Shown here: positions 1 to 11,327 of the stretch, in pieces | How the letters are laid out: every line of letters starts with the position of its first letter | Numbering within the stretch: the stretch's first letter is position 1 | Assembly (NCBI RefSeq): GCF_947242115.1 | Contig: NC_074714.1 | Span: 41,770,149 to 41,834,148 of the forward strand | Direction: 5' to 3' | DNA from: Biomphalaria glabrata | Lineage: Eukaryota; Mollusca; Gastropoda; Planorbidae | DNA length: 64,000 nucleotides | Notes under the pieces: model-generated | The model's input: only the letters and a program-made list of their open reading frames with translations | Told to the model about the DNA's origin: nothing | Databases searched by the model: none | Program-made: the position numbers and the translations under genes

Positions 1-163
1 AAATTATTAAACAAATCGGGTAAACCATTTCGCGGTATTATTTTTTTTATTAGGCCTAGATATGAATATGACAGGTTAGCCCATTCTCATTACTTTTTTT
101 CGTGGCAAAATGAAAAAAAATTGAAGGAAATATAGACATAGCTCAAAATCTGATGCACTAGAT

Positions 164-359
164 CAGTGTTTCCCAAACTTTTTCCTTAATGGAAGTCTTG
201 GCACCTTCTGAGTATTTAAAGTAGCAGAACATTTTGCTTACTTTTATTAGAGAGATTAATTCACTTGGTGGCCTACAAGTTAATTATTCTAGTAGTTTGT
301 GGAACACCTATTCAGATCTAGGAACTCTAGGGTTCCCTGGAACAGTTTGGGAAACACTA
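164..359. mobile_element. hAT MITE, CAGTGTTTCCCAAACT family, copy 1
   Basis: This 196-bp element has ends CAGTGTTTCCCAAACT and AGTTTGGGAAACACTA (15 of 16 pair). It is flanked by CACTAGAT (156-163) and CACTAGAA (360-367), seven of eight matching. Its interior matches copy 2 at 41409-41593, including AGAGAGATTAATTCAC. Confidence 0.85.
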
Positions 360-368
360 CACTAGAAC

Positions 369-470
369 CAGTGGCGTAGCAGGGTACCCGTGGTCCCGGG
401 TTCAGGAATGCGAAATTCGGCCTTCTCATAGTGTGACTGAACCCAAACAGGGCTCGACTGTATGTAATGA
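369..470. mobile_element. Left end of a CAGTGGCGTAG-type hAT element
   Basis: CAGTGGCGTAGCAGGG begins at 369, directly after the target duplication of the MITE at 164-359. The other end is not found, so the copy's length is unknown. Confidence 0.4.
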
Positions 471-3400
471 GAGAGTACATGTCAATGAAAACAAACTTCT
501 ACGCCAGACAGTACACAAGGTACACCTGTTCCTCATGGAGTAAAAGAGAACAATGTCCTCAAGCTTTGGATCTGTCCTGTCTTGGAGTTTGTGTGTTGTC
601 TGCTACTACTTCACTTCTTCTAATGCGAGCCGAATACATCCAAGGGACACAATAATTAACTAGGGCACCACATGGCCTAAATTGTGCCGATGTGCCAAAA
701 ACTCAAACTCAATTAACTGTAACATACTTGATAAAACTTATGAAGATTTCAACTGATGTTTAATTACAGAAGGGGATGATCGTCTTGTCTACCTATTTAA
801 TTAGTCGTCTATTCAATATCCATCTTTCTACAAGCCCTAGCCATATCATATCATGTAGGCCCCTACCCGTATTCTGCAACGTCATTCGTCTATCTGACTA
901 CGTCACTACTTTTACCGTCGCTAAAAACAATGCACAACATATTTATTTACAAAACTAACATAATCTCTAAATTAGACTAGTCAGTGCAGATCATTTGAAG
1001 GACCAATGTCATTGGTCAACCTTGTAACATGTCAGGGCTCCGAGTCACGTGCTGAATCTTCATATATTCCGAATGTGTATTTGTCGTCACAGGTATGAGA
1101 GCTTCACGACTTCCCATAGCGCTATTGTCCTCTTTTACATCAGCTTCGTTAGTTAGGAGACGATGGTTTTTAAAGCACCTTTGTCAAGAAATGAATGTTC
1201 AGCCTACTGAGTAGAAAGTCGACTGTGATTTCAAGTTCGTTTTCACCTCCAATGGGTCAAACCCTTACTTTACAAAATTACAATAATAATAAAATTATAA
1301 TTTAAAAGCAAAGATATACTACATAACTATTGAGACCATCAGAGACAGAAGAATATTACAAGGATTAGCATATCAGCAAACAAAAGATAACTAACCAAGA
1401 ATATAGGTAAATACACACCAATATTTACACCCTAATGCATGCATGGCCACACCCACATACCAAAACTTGATATATTCACACAATCATCTTAGATATATAT
1501 AGGCTTATACACAATTATCTTGTACCTGGACCAAAGAGCTACACAACAAGGTGTCGAAGACTTCTGAGGGAGCAATCCAACACATTGACTACCCAAGAAC
1601 ACTTACAAATACATCCCAATACAAGCCCGACATTTATTTAATGTAAATAATTCCATTAAGTGAAATGCATTTTTTTTCTATGATACCTCAGCTTTTTAGC
1701 TTATGACTTCAGTTGTCGAGCTGTTTACATCCTAGGAATTTAGGTAGTCATAATATTTTAACGTTTTAAATTGCTTTGTATATGGCGTTATTTTTTTCCA
1801 ATAGCATATAATGAATATTTTTGAAATTGAAGGTTCTTAAAATATATGTGGTGAATGTCAACAATAGGTAATTAAATAGAAAGAATCAAAAAGTGAAAGT
1901 AGAAACTTAAATGATATTAAAACATTTTAAACATCGTAGTCACATATTTTTGCACTTTGTCTATATTGCTTATGGTTGTTTCCCTTGTGCTTTGCTACAT
2001 TACCCCAGTTCTTTATATTAACTTCTATCAAACGTGCATACACATCTATGTGTGTACACACTTATGCGAACATAGGCATTGAAACATTTATATTGTTTCT
2101 TTTGTTGTCTCCCTTCATATGACAATTTTTGATTTCCTCCCTTGAGATTTGGAAAACTACTTCCTCATCATCAAGGTGGAAATCCTGTCTGCTTGAGTCA
2201 GTATATCGGGAGTTTCTGTTCAGAGACAATTTCTCTGTGGCTTTTTTTTTTTTTTTGGTCACAGGGACCAATTAGAGTCGTACCGAAAGAAGTTATTTTA
2301 TGTGTATCTATATATATGTGTATATATATACTTTTTTTTTATTATTTCTTGAATATTTTCCCCCTTTTTTAAATTTTTCCTCTTCCCCTTTAATATATTA
2401 TTTCTCTGTAGACTGCACATGCTGCGCAATATTGACAATGGTGGTGGTGAATTTTTTTTTAACGTTGTTAAAAACTTTGACATAAAAAAAAATGAAACTA
2501 CATACTAATTTAGTAACAATTTGATGTAATAGCTTGTTGAGATATGAGGTTATGTTGATGCTCAATATTAGAACAACAGAAGAAGAACAATATGTATAGA
2601 AAGTAAACGTCTGCAAGGTAGTAAGAAATAATATATTTGTATATTGACTGCACAGGTAGGCCTATGCACAATACGGATAGTGGTGGTATTTTTGCAATAT
2701 TTGTAAAGAAGCCACTATGGACTTAATTGTTAAAAAGTACAAATTTATACAAAGGATTGTTTGCTTAGATATCATGTGTTCATGCCTGATTCTCAATACA
2801 GGAACAACAGAAGACAAACAGTGTTTACATAGAACGTAAAAGTCTGCCCTTGTTCTTGATTTCTTGGAGTTACTCTTCTTTCCCCTTTCTTGGGTTTTCA
2901 CGTGTTCGCTCCTGATTCCTTATTGTGTTTCCGTTCCTTGACCTGCCGGCCTAATGTTCCATTTCGATATTATTCTCTGTTTTAATCGAATGAGATCTCT
3001 CGTTTTCTCCTGCATTTTTTTCTTACAGAGATGCTCTTCGGCATAACTAACAAATGTTCTACATCTACTATTTACTCATTCAATTAATTCAAATATTTCA
3101 ACTAGTCAATATGTACTGTAATAGAAACTAATAAAACTTGGACCAAATCAAAAGCTAAAATAATTCATCATATAAAACCCTTTCACAAAGAGTAGCCTTA
3201 CAAATAGTTATTATTATTATTATTAAATTTAAAAAATCTATAATGTTAGATTTAAATGAAAGCTGTACTGACAATTTAAGAGTCACCTTCCTTTAATAGA
3301 TTAGGCCTACATTGTTATTTTGCTCGGACACCGGAAATTGAATTTAAGAACAATGAACATGGTTTAATTAAAATAATGTAATAATGTGATGCATTTAAAC

Positions 3401-4599
3401 TCTTATAGTCAACACATTCTCTTACATAACCCCGTTTGGGCCCCTAGCGGTCGTGGGCAGAGCGCAATTAACCACTTCGCGCCATGTTTGCTTCGCCACT
3501 GACAAGAACTAATACCCTAAAGCCCGTGGTCCACGGCTCATATGCCGGGCGTTTTTAGGCAGCGCGATTTTCCATTTCATTCTTTGCCTGCACATTCTAT
3601 AGAAGAAAAAAAAAACAGAAATAAACAACGGAATTGCATAAGACCAAATATATCATTGTAGATTCATGTTTTATACCATATGCAAAAGTGCAATTTTTAA
3701 AAAGGCCTAATGAAATAATTATTCAAAATCTACGAATCGTATTTTAAAATAGTAATATTCCTGATAATAAATTAGTAAATATAAAATTCTTTAGTTCCTC
3801 ATCAGTAGACTCAAATGATAAATTAAATATACCGAAACATTGTGCGGATAAAACTGTCTTCACGCAACAGCAAAGGGACAATCAAAGAGATAAAAACCTC
3901 ACCAGGAGGACAGAAGATAAGACAAAGTGAACGTTGAAAAATGTCAGCATGTGCTAGGCTGCAAAATTAATTATTATGTTAATTAGCACTTTTTTTTTCA
4001 ATAACGAAATATGTGTTAATATTTCATACAAAAAATGATGCCTTGTTTAACAGGATAAACTAACTAGTGTTTTCTTTGCGCTGTCCGCCAGCTCTAAAAC
4101 ATGCATTCACGTTTATGAACTGTGGTTTGTTTAGCCACCAATTGTCTCTCGAGACAGGAGACATATATAGGCCTACATGTACAGTTCGACATCATTTTGG
4201 AGGTTAAACGTGATGCCATTGTGCTACAGACACAGGCAGCGTTAGAAATACTAAGTGATGGACAAACTAGTCTGATAATTCTCACCTGCCGAGAACGTTA
4301 GCTGTTAGCGTTGGTTTTTATCATGCTGTTACTTGAATTTTTTTTTTAAGATTTGCTTTATTAATGGAGCCCAGAGACTTTTATTGAGAGGAGGGGGTGC
4401 ACGTCACCCTCCCCGCCTACAGTCATCCAAATGAAATCATTTTTTTTTTGTTTAGTTTTTAAAAAAAAAGGAGGGGGGGTGTGAATCTCAAGATTCCCTT
4501 GGCTCTTCTGCGAAATCCGGTAGGCCTTAAATTGTTTTGCTCGTTTTGTTTTACTGTTTTATTTTGAAAAATTTGGTGACTGTAGTTTGCATTATTTTT
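470..4599. other. Intergenic AT-rich DNA without recognised genes
   Basis: Short ORFs of 60-80 codons here have AT-driven composition and no splice context or motifs. A T-run and (ATT)n patch (3205-3230) and the dispersed repeat at 3430 are the only structures I can name. Confidence 0.5.
3430..3520. repeat. Dispersed repeat, copy 1
   Basis: GGCCCCTAGCGGTCGTGGGC, AGCGCAATTAACCACTTCGC and GCCATG...CGCCACTGAC follow the same order as in 53585-53690. Confidence 0.5.
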
Positions 4600-5320
4600 A
4601 AAAAGCTTATATCAAATCACACTGTCTGTCTGGTAAAAAGCTTTTACACGTGGCTTCTCCCACACCTAATCTCGGAACAAGCTGAAATTTCGCACAATTA
4701 TTTCTTTTACCTGACAACACAAGAATCAATATGAAATAAGATGAATGCCTGGGCGTCAGCTAAGGTCGAAGTGATGTCGCCCACACATCAGTTCCACCTC
4801 TCCACGCAACTGATGTAGGCCTATCCAAAGGAACGGTAGTGCCGATACACTTTGGGGTCAGCGGCGTCGCAGGTTCTGCCAGGGTGTAGTTAAAACACTA
4901 CTGGCAATTAATTATGTTGCTTGGCATCTCGAACAATAGAAAAAAAATTGTACTTGTAATTGTCCGAGGCTTAGTGAACCCAAACATGAAAAATAAAAAC
5001 AATTCGATAACTATACAATATTCCATGTTCATACGCTCTTCACAAGCCGAGTGGCTAAACAGTATTGGCATCACCCAGATGCCCTGTTCATTATCTCCTC
5101 CACCACTTTCCAACTGGTCCAGACAAGTGATATTATATAAGATAAGATATTATAGGATCATGGCGTAGTGAGAAAGCTAAAAGCATGACATTGTGCTAAA
5201 AAAAAAAAGACAATTGGTGAATATTTTTCTAATCAAACATATTTATTATTGTTAGTCTAGAGTCTAGATCTATTTACTGATCTAAACTAATGGACACAAC
5301 TGCGCTTAATATAAGCTTTT
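4600..5320. mobile_element. AAGCTTAT-TIR repeat family, copy 1 (with an inserted segment)
   Basis: The left end AAAAAGCTTATATC and right end ATATAAGCTTTT form a 12-bp inverted repeat. Blocks shared with copy 2 include CTGTCTGTCTGGTAAAAAG, GCACAATTATTTCTTTTACC, a tRNA-like GCCGAGTGGCTAAA, and AGAAAGCTAAAAGCATGA. About 165 bp at 4741-4905 has no counterpart in copy 2 and looks like a later insertion of another repeat. Confidence 0.6.
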
Positions 5321-5699
5321 TTTTTAAATATATTTTTCTTATTTAAAATGAAATTTTATTGATAGATGCTCGTAATATAAGCTTTTATTTATTTTTTTTA
5401 AGATTTTTTTTTAATTTTACTTTTTTTTTTTTTTGTTGTTGTTTTTTCGGATGCTGATACTTGAGTTCTTGTAGGCCTAATCTATAATCACAGGGGGCTT
5501 CACACGCAGAGATGCTATCGCCCCTCCCGACCCCACCAAATCGGCTAACATACTATAATAGAAAAGGGGGGGGCGAAATAATCTAAAAAATTAGATTGAA
5601 ATATAAATAATTAGTATATATTATTAATTAACATAAGTAATAAATTCGTATACAAATTGTGTGAATTCTATACTAAAATTCGTCCGTCCCCACTTCTGT

Positions 5700-5745
5700 G
5701 GGGGGGGGGGGGGGGTCGGTCGAGTGGGTGATCGCCCCCCCCCCT
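5700..5745. repeat. Poly-G then poly-C runs
   Basis: About 16 G residues are followed within 25 bases by about 10 C residues. They could form a hairpin or G-quadruplex and are prone to assembly error. Confidence 0.8.
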
Positions 5746-5914
5746 CCGATCCGCCAGTGGTCGTAGGGGAAGGTGAGGCTAGTTATCACAATTTTCAATA
5801 TTTTGGGTTTTTCACCCATTTAGAATTAATTTATTTTTACCAAACTTCACTTTCTAAGTTAATTTCATATTTTATGTGAAACGCTTGCCTCCCGTGCCCA
5901 TATCGGATATACAT

Positions 5915-6780
5915 ATAGAATACTATAGATCTAGATCTAGGACTAGATGATACTAGATCATAGATGATTAGATGTGTTGACAGAAAAGCCAAAGGCAGTT
6001 AGATTACTTAGATATAGAATCTAGATTCTAGACTACATCTACATCATCTACAATAGATAATAATCTAGATTCTATTTTCCCCCCTTTAAGTAGTTTTAGA
6101 TCTAGACCTATATCCGGTATCAGTGTTTACAATATCATGGGCTCAGCTGTGTTCGTGATAAAATGTTGCTACGTTGTCGTTGGCACATGTAAAGCAGCGC
6201 GTGTGTTGTGTACCAGCTCTCAATTCATAGAGAGCCAATAGAGGTGTAGATCATGATCTATATAATTGATATACATCTAGATCTATATCAATAATTAATA
6301 TTCTAGACTCTAGTCCTGGCATAGACTCTAGATCTAGACTAGATTATGATAGATAATAGATCTAGTCAATCTAATCACTAATCTAGATCTAGATTTCTAG
6401 ATCTAAAATTCTAAATACTAAGTCTAGATAGAGTCTAGCTAGTATTTATGGTGTGTTCTGTGTATAACTAGACTAGTCACTAGTCTAGTGTAACTTAACT
6501 TAAGCTTTAAGTTTATTGCCTTTATTTTATTGCTTTTACTTTTATTATAGTTTTTTAGACTTTAGGGTTAGATCTATTCTACATCTAGATCGAATCAAGA
6601 TCTACAATACAACTAGTAGTAGAGTTTTAGTCTATAGTTTACTTTACAGATCTAGGTCTACAAAATAACTCTACTCTAGAGATCTAATCTATCTATATTC
6701 TATATTCCTATATCATTATCTAAACTAAATTATAATGATCTAGTATATATATATTGTTAAAATTATTATATAGACTATAG
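5915..6780. repeat. Low-complexity tract rich in CTAGATCTAGA words
   Basis: Degenerate, self-complementary CTAGAT/ATCTAG words recur dozens of times over about 850 bp without fixed period. Shorter patches occur at 5255-5285 and 35340-35480. No ORF is seen. Confidence 0.7.
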
Positions 6781-6796
6781 ACATACTGTCACATAG

Positions 6797-6850
6797 CAGT
6801 GGCGTATCTAGCCTTGTGCGGGTGGTTCAGGGCATCTAACTGAGCATAAC
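6797..6850. mobile_element. Left end of a CAGTGGCGTA-type hAT element
   Basis: CAGTGGCGTATCTAG starts at 6797 and is followed by a GTGCGGGTGG tract as in related copies. No partner end is recognised in the next few kb. Confidence 0.35.
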
Positions 6851-8690
6851 ATAAACTACTGTATTTTATTACGAAACTTATTTATTTTGCCTCTGTGTTA
6901 ATTTTATGGGCGTTGCTCAAGATTGATAAGTCAGGCTGGCGCTCATAGTGCTAGCTCAGGCGGAGAAATAGTCTTCTCTGGTTAAAATGGTTGATGGCAG
7001 GGATCAGAGGGTCGTAAAGGTAAAAATCTGATAATGAAAAGAATCTTGGATTATATTCCTTTTCTCCTTTTCTTATATTCCTTTTTTCTCAAAGCAGAAT
7101 CTGGCCCTCAATGGGCATCACAAACGAGTTGAAGAAGTATTGTAAAGTAGGCTGATTATTATAATTTTGGATTCTTGGCCTCTGAATTAACTGAAGTAAA
7201 CGACGGGTAAGTCTACCTTCAAAAACAATTATAAAATCTTCAATTCGAGACTGCACACTTAAATGGAAAACATTAAAAATATCAATAACTACTAGTTGGA
7301 AGGGCAACGCTGAAGCCATTATTATTATTATTATTCAAAGATGTATTGGCCACAATAAATAGAAGCCAAGCGAAAAAGGTGAAGATTTTGTTCAAACACA
7401 TAAGAACGAGCTACGGATTGAGATTTATTTTTCCTTGGACGTGATTGTTCAAGAAATAATCACCCAATATGATTATATCATGATGTGGTAGGTAAATATG
7501 AATTTTTTCGCTATCCCAACTATTGAATCCTCAGATTGAAATCAATCTCGATGGTGCTCATAGCAACATTGACAACAAAAAATTCGGCTGGAGCGAAAGA
7601 GGCGTCAACAGTTTGGCGCCATTTTTTCAGAAACCTTTGAACTTCTCAAACAAGGACTTGTTTGAAATCTTGAGGTTAACAAAAATATAATAATATATAT
7701 CAGCTAGAATGCCATCGGTGATTCATTTCTAAATATTCATGATGCATATTGAATGCCAAATTCTGCTTTGAGAGAAAAAGAATGATGTCCAAGATTCTCT
7801 TCTGCTAGCATTATCAGATTTTAGTGTGGCTATATGCGAGCAAAAACTTTTCAGACTTAAGTTGATCAAGAATTTATACCAATCAAAGATGCGTTTCACT
7901 ATCAATGCGTCTTTATTTTGATGGTTATTACAGAAATACTGTGGTAATACTGTGTGCAATCCATTTTTCGAATTTTAACACATACAGACATTCATCCATG
8001 ACAAAATCATTGGCTGTAAAACTAAAGCTGTCATGTTTCTTAGACAAAGCAACATTTTCTCAGATCACTGCTATAAAACAATCATCATCTTTCCTTTGCG
8101 TTCCTCGTGGAACATAGGGTCTCAGTAAAAACATGCCACTCTCCAAGGTCTCTTGCTAGTTTTTTAATGGTTTCCTAGCTCTTTCCTGTCCTCTTGGCTT
8201 TATCTTGTACACTGTGGCTATGTTCTTTTTGGGGGTTCCACTCAGCTCTAAGGCCTGTCTAGCTTTGTTGTTTGTTTCTAAGGTATAAAACAATGCAATG
8301 ACAAGAACACCCTTCTGCAGATTGAAAAAAAAAAAATTTCATGTTTTATGAAATTACTCTAGTAACAATTATGAAAGAAACTAAAAAAAATATTATTAAA
8401 AACAATGACCCAGTCTCAGACTGACATAAAATGCTATTTAAACAAAAAGTTATGGAATTTTGGTATTGATGTATTGAAACTCAAATAACAAAGCATTTTA
8501 TAGAATTTTATTTACACCAATATCTAGAATTTGTATCCTCTGTCTGGTATCCCTCAACCAAACACTCTAGGACAGAAGATTACAAAATAAAGTAGCCGTA
8601 ATGCTTGAAACTTTATCTATAACTTGTTTTAAAGTTTGTTGAATTGTTATTACACCAAATATCTAACTCCATTCTTGTCTTACACCATTT
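6850..8690. other. Intergenic DNA, no recognised gene
   Basis: The 76-codon minus-strand frames at 7089-7319 and 7729-7959 lack family motifs. A (ATT)n patch is at 7318-7335. A decayed transposon following the hAT end at 6797 is possible but I cannot show it. Confidence 0.4.
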
Positions 8691-8860
8691 TCTGTCCATT
8701 CCTTTGTTCAGATTTATCTCCTTTTTTTAAATGAGGGAGTGATATTACCTTCTCTCCAGTCCCTTGGTACTCTTAACTTGATTAAGTAAAGCCTAAAACG
8801 AGTAATTTGGAACACTGGGGCTAGCTCATTGCTTGAATGTCGTCAGGTTCAGATGCTTAA
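8690..8860 (-). pseudogene. LINE reverse transcriptase fragment (decayed)
   Basis: The minus strand reads LAPVFQITRFRLYLIKLRVP followed by RDWREGNITPSFKK. This is the Jockey/CR1-type RT block usually written VPxDWRxAxVxPxFKKGD. The frame shifts in the A-run after FKK and stops occur upstream, so the copy is dead. Confidence 0.65.
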
Positions 8861-11012
8861 TTTGTTTTTTGTTTCCTTGTACTACTCCTTACAGGAAAGC
8901 CTTGACTGTAGTCTTAAGTCCTTGCGAGCTTGAAAACTTTTCACCCATATTGTACAGAAAAAAACATAATCTAAGAAATACTCTGAACAATAGACACAAG
9001 TTTAAAAAGACATATGTATGTATATATGTCTATTGTACAGTTTTAATTAAGCTAATAATTAAAGCATAATAAATAAAACAAAAAAAAGTTTTAAAACTTC
9101 CCCTTTATGAAGTCTGTCAAACTGTTATGTTCCCATAATCCCTTGCTTTAGTTTTTGAAGCATTAATGGATTCATTTTAATGTACATTAACAAAAGTTTT
9201 CATTCTTACATTCTAAATTACCACAGTTTTGTGAATAGTACAGAGTTATATTTTTATTTAAGTCACCAGTTTAAAAAGTTGTTTTTTATTCTGTCATGAA
9301 TTCATCAATATGGGCTACAATATATTTACGTATTCAAACCAATAAAAAATTATTTAACACAGCTATAAAGTGTCACTGGGGACATTAATATGCACATATA
9401 TATATTTAAACTTAATCAATATCTTGCTTAAAAATTGAGAGTTTCACTTTAAATTGTAGTTAAATGATTATCACGACTATGAAGTATTGAAAAGATAGAG
9501 ATTCACTACAGAACAGCAATGATAAATATCATTTGTTAAATATCTTTGTTTATAATTTTCCGAAATTTATAGTTCTCCTATTATTAGTAAATTATGAACC
9601 TGAAAATCTAATCTGTTTTTTTTTATAAATCTACCAAGATTTTAATGTAATGTAAACTTGCATAGTTTTAAAAAATAGAATTGTTCAATTGTTTGTTTGA
9701 TGTCACCAATGTGAGTATTTCATGGAACATTAGACTTTTTTTTTTTAAACTTTTGTGTTAGTTAGTGGGAAATGTTCATTTCAAAGAGAAAAAAACTACT
9801 TGATACCTTGATACTCTATTTATTGGAACTGATTACCTGGCTATTAAATACATGTTTTATGTATTGAATCACTCTACTTGTTAGAACTGATTACCTGGCT
9901 ATTAAATAATTGTTTCATGCATTGAATTACTCTACTTGCTGGAACTGATTACATGACTATTAAAGACATGTGTAATGCATTGAATCACTCTACTTTTTGA
10001 AACTGATGTGCTAGTCTATTGTTTACTAACTTATTCAAGTTCTACTTTTTTTTTTATTACCAGCGTTTCAGTGCTCTCTTTTAAACTTTCATCCCATTCA
10101 AGCGAGGACCAAAATTTGCTCACAGCGACAATCCTGCTTAATGTGAAACTTCTGTTTACACAGTTTTGTTTTCTTTTGTATGCACATTCTACTAAATAGC
10201 GATATAAAAGAGATTGCTTAAAAAGGGGAACAAAAGTACATGCTTCATTAAAAATCTTCTGTGGACCAGCATAATAATAGGAATTATAACAAGCACTTAC
10301 TGTCTTTATACAAATTTAATTTTCAATCTAAATAGATTTTTGAGAATTTCAGCTCTGCTAAAATAATTGATACATTATACTTTTATTACTTATAAAGATT
10401 GGAATTCTAGCATAAAATGAATGTGTTTAGTCAATTTTCAGTACCTTGCATATTAAGCCTAGTTGTTTTTTGTTGTTTTTTTTCCCACTCAGTAAAACAA
10501 ATATTTTCAAAGACTTTCCAGAACACTTTTATTTCATTTTGTTTTTATTGAAGCAGTAAACATGAAGTTTTAGGATGTTACTAAAAGGATTTTTTATACA
10601 AACATATTTTGATTACTGTATTACATTTATCAAGATGTAATTTAAAAAAAAAGACTTTATTTCAGGAAAAAGTAGCACCAGATTTATGCTAATCTTTTCA
10701 AAACTTATTTAGATTAGGTTATATTTTTACTTCTACCATATGATCTATATGTCTGTTATGTTCTCAAAGAGCTATGTTATGTTTGTTAGTGACACTTTGT
10801 AAATTTAATCACTATTATGATTGCACATTTTTTTTTTCACTTCAGTTGCTTAAAAATGGCTTCTTTAGTTTAGTAAAGTAAGTTAAGTAAAAAAGAAAAT
10901 TCTGTTAACAAATTATTTTTTTTCTAAACAAGGCACCCAAGGATTATATAATCAACTTATAATAACTAAAAAGTGACACTAAAGACATTATTACAAATGT
11001 TAGTTACACATT
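8861..11012. other. Upstream flank of SLC41A
   Basis: AT-rich, with the 58-bp tandem repeat. Acceptor-like pyrimidine tracts just before the start codon leave room for a 5'UTR exon, but no TATA or initiator can be assigned. Confidence 0.35.
9813..10015. repeat. 58-bp tandem repeat, about 3.4 units
   Basis: Units start at 9813, 9871, 9929 and 9987 with ACTCTACTTG and contain GAACTGATTACCTGGCTATT. They differ at several sites each. They lie about 1 kb upstream of the SLC41A start codon. Confidence 0.9.
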
Positions 11013-11327
11013 ATGGGAGACGTAGCCCTGGAAGGCCTCAGACAACGATCTAGGCCATTGAAACAATCTGATATGGTTCCACGGATAATGGCGGTCTCAG
11101 AAAACGAAGACCATGGCATTAGAGATGCCGAGGTGTTTGAGTTGAAGGATAGAGGCCAAACATCTGACATGGCAGGGTCAGCCCCAGTGGAAAGCCACTA
11201 CAGTCCGGTACAAGCACCAATAGCTGAGACCAACTTAGATGTTGAGGATGATCTTTCTTGTGATGATTCTCGGCAGTTGTTGTCACCTGACCAAAACTCT
11301 GATGATGCATCAGTCATTGATGATGAA
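11013..11327 (+). CDS. SLC41A1: SLC41A exon 1: acidic cytosolic N terminus
   Basis: This exon has 105 codons, begins at ATG and ends AA|GTAAGT in phase 0. The encoded tail is rich in Asp, Glu and Ser (for example [11 protein letters not shown] and [10 protein letters not shown]) and has no membrane segment, as in other SLC41 N termini. Candidate acceptors upstream (TTCACTTCAG ending at 10845, and AAACAAG ending near 10932) would allow a non-coding leader exon further 5', but no promoter is recognisable. Confidence 0.85.
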
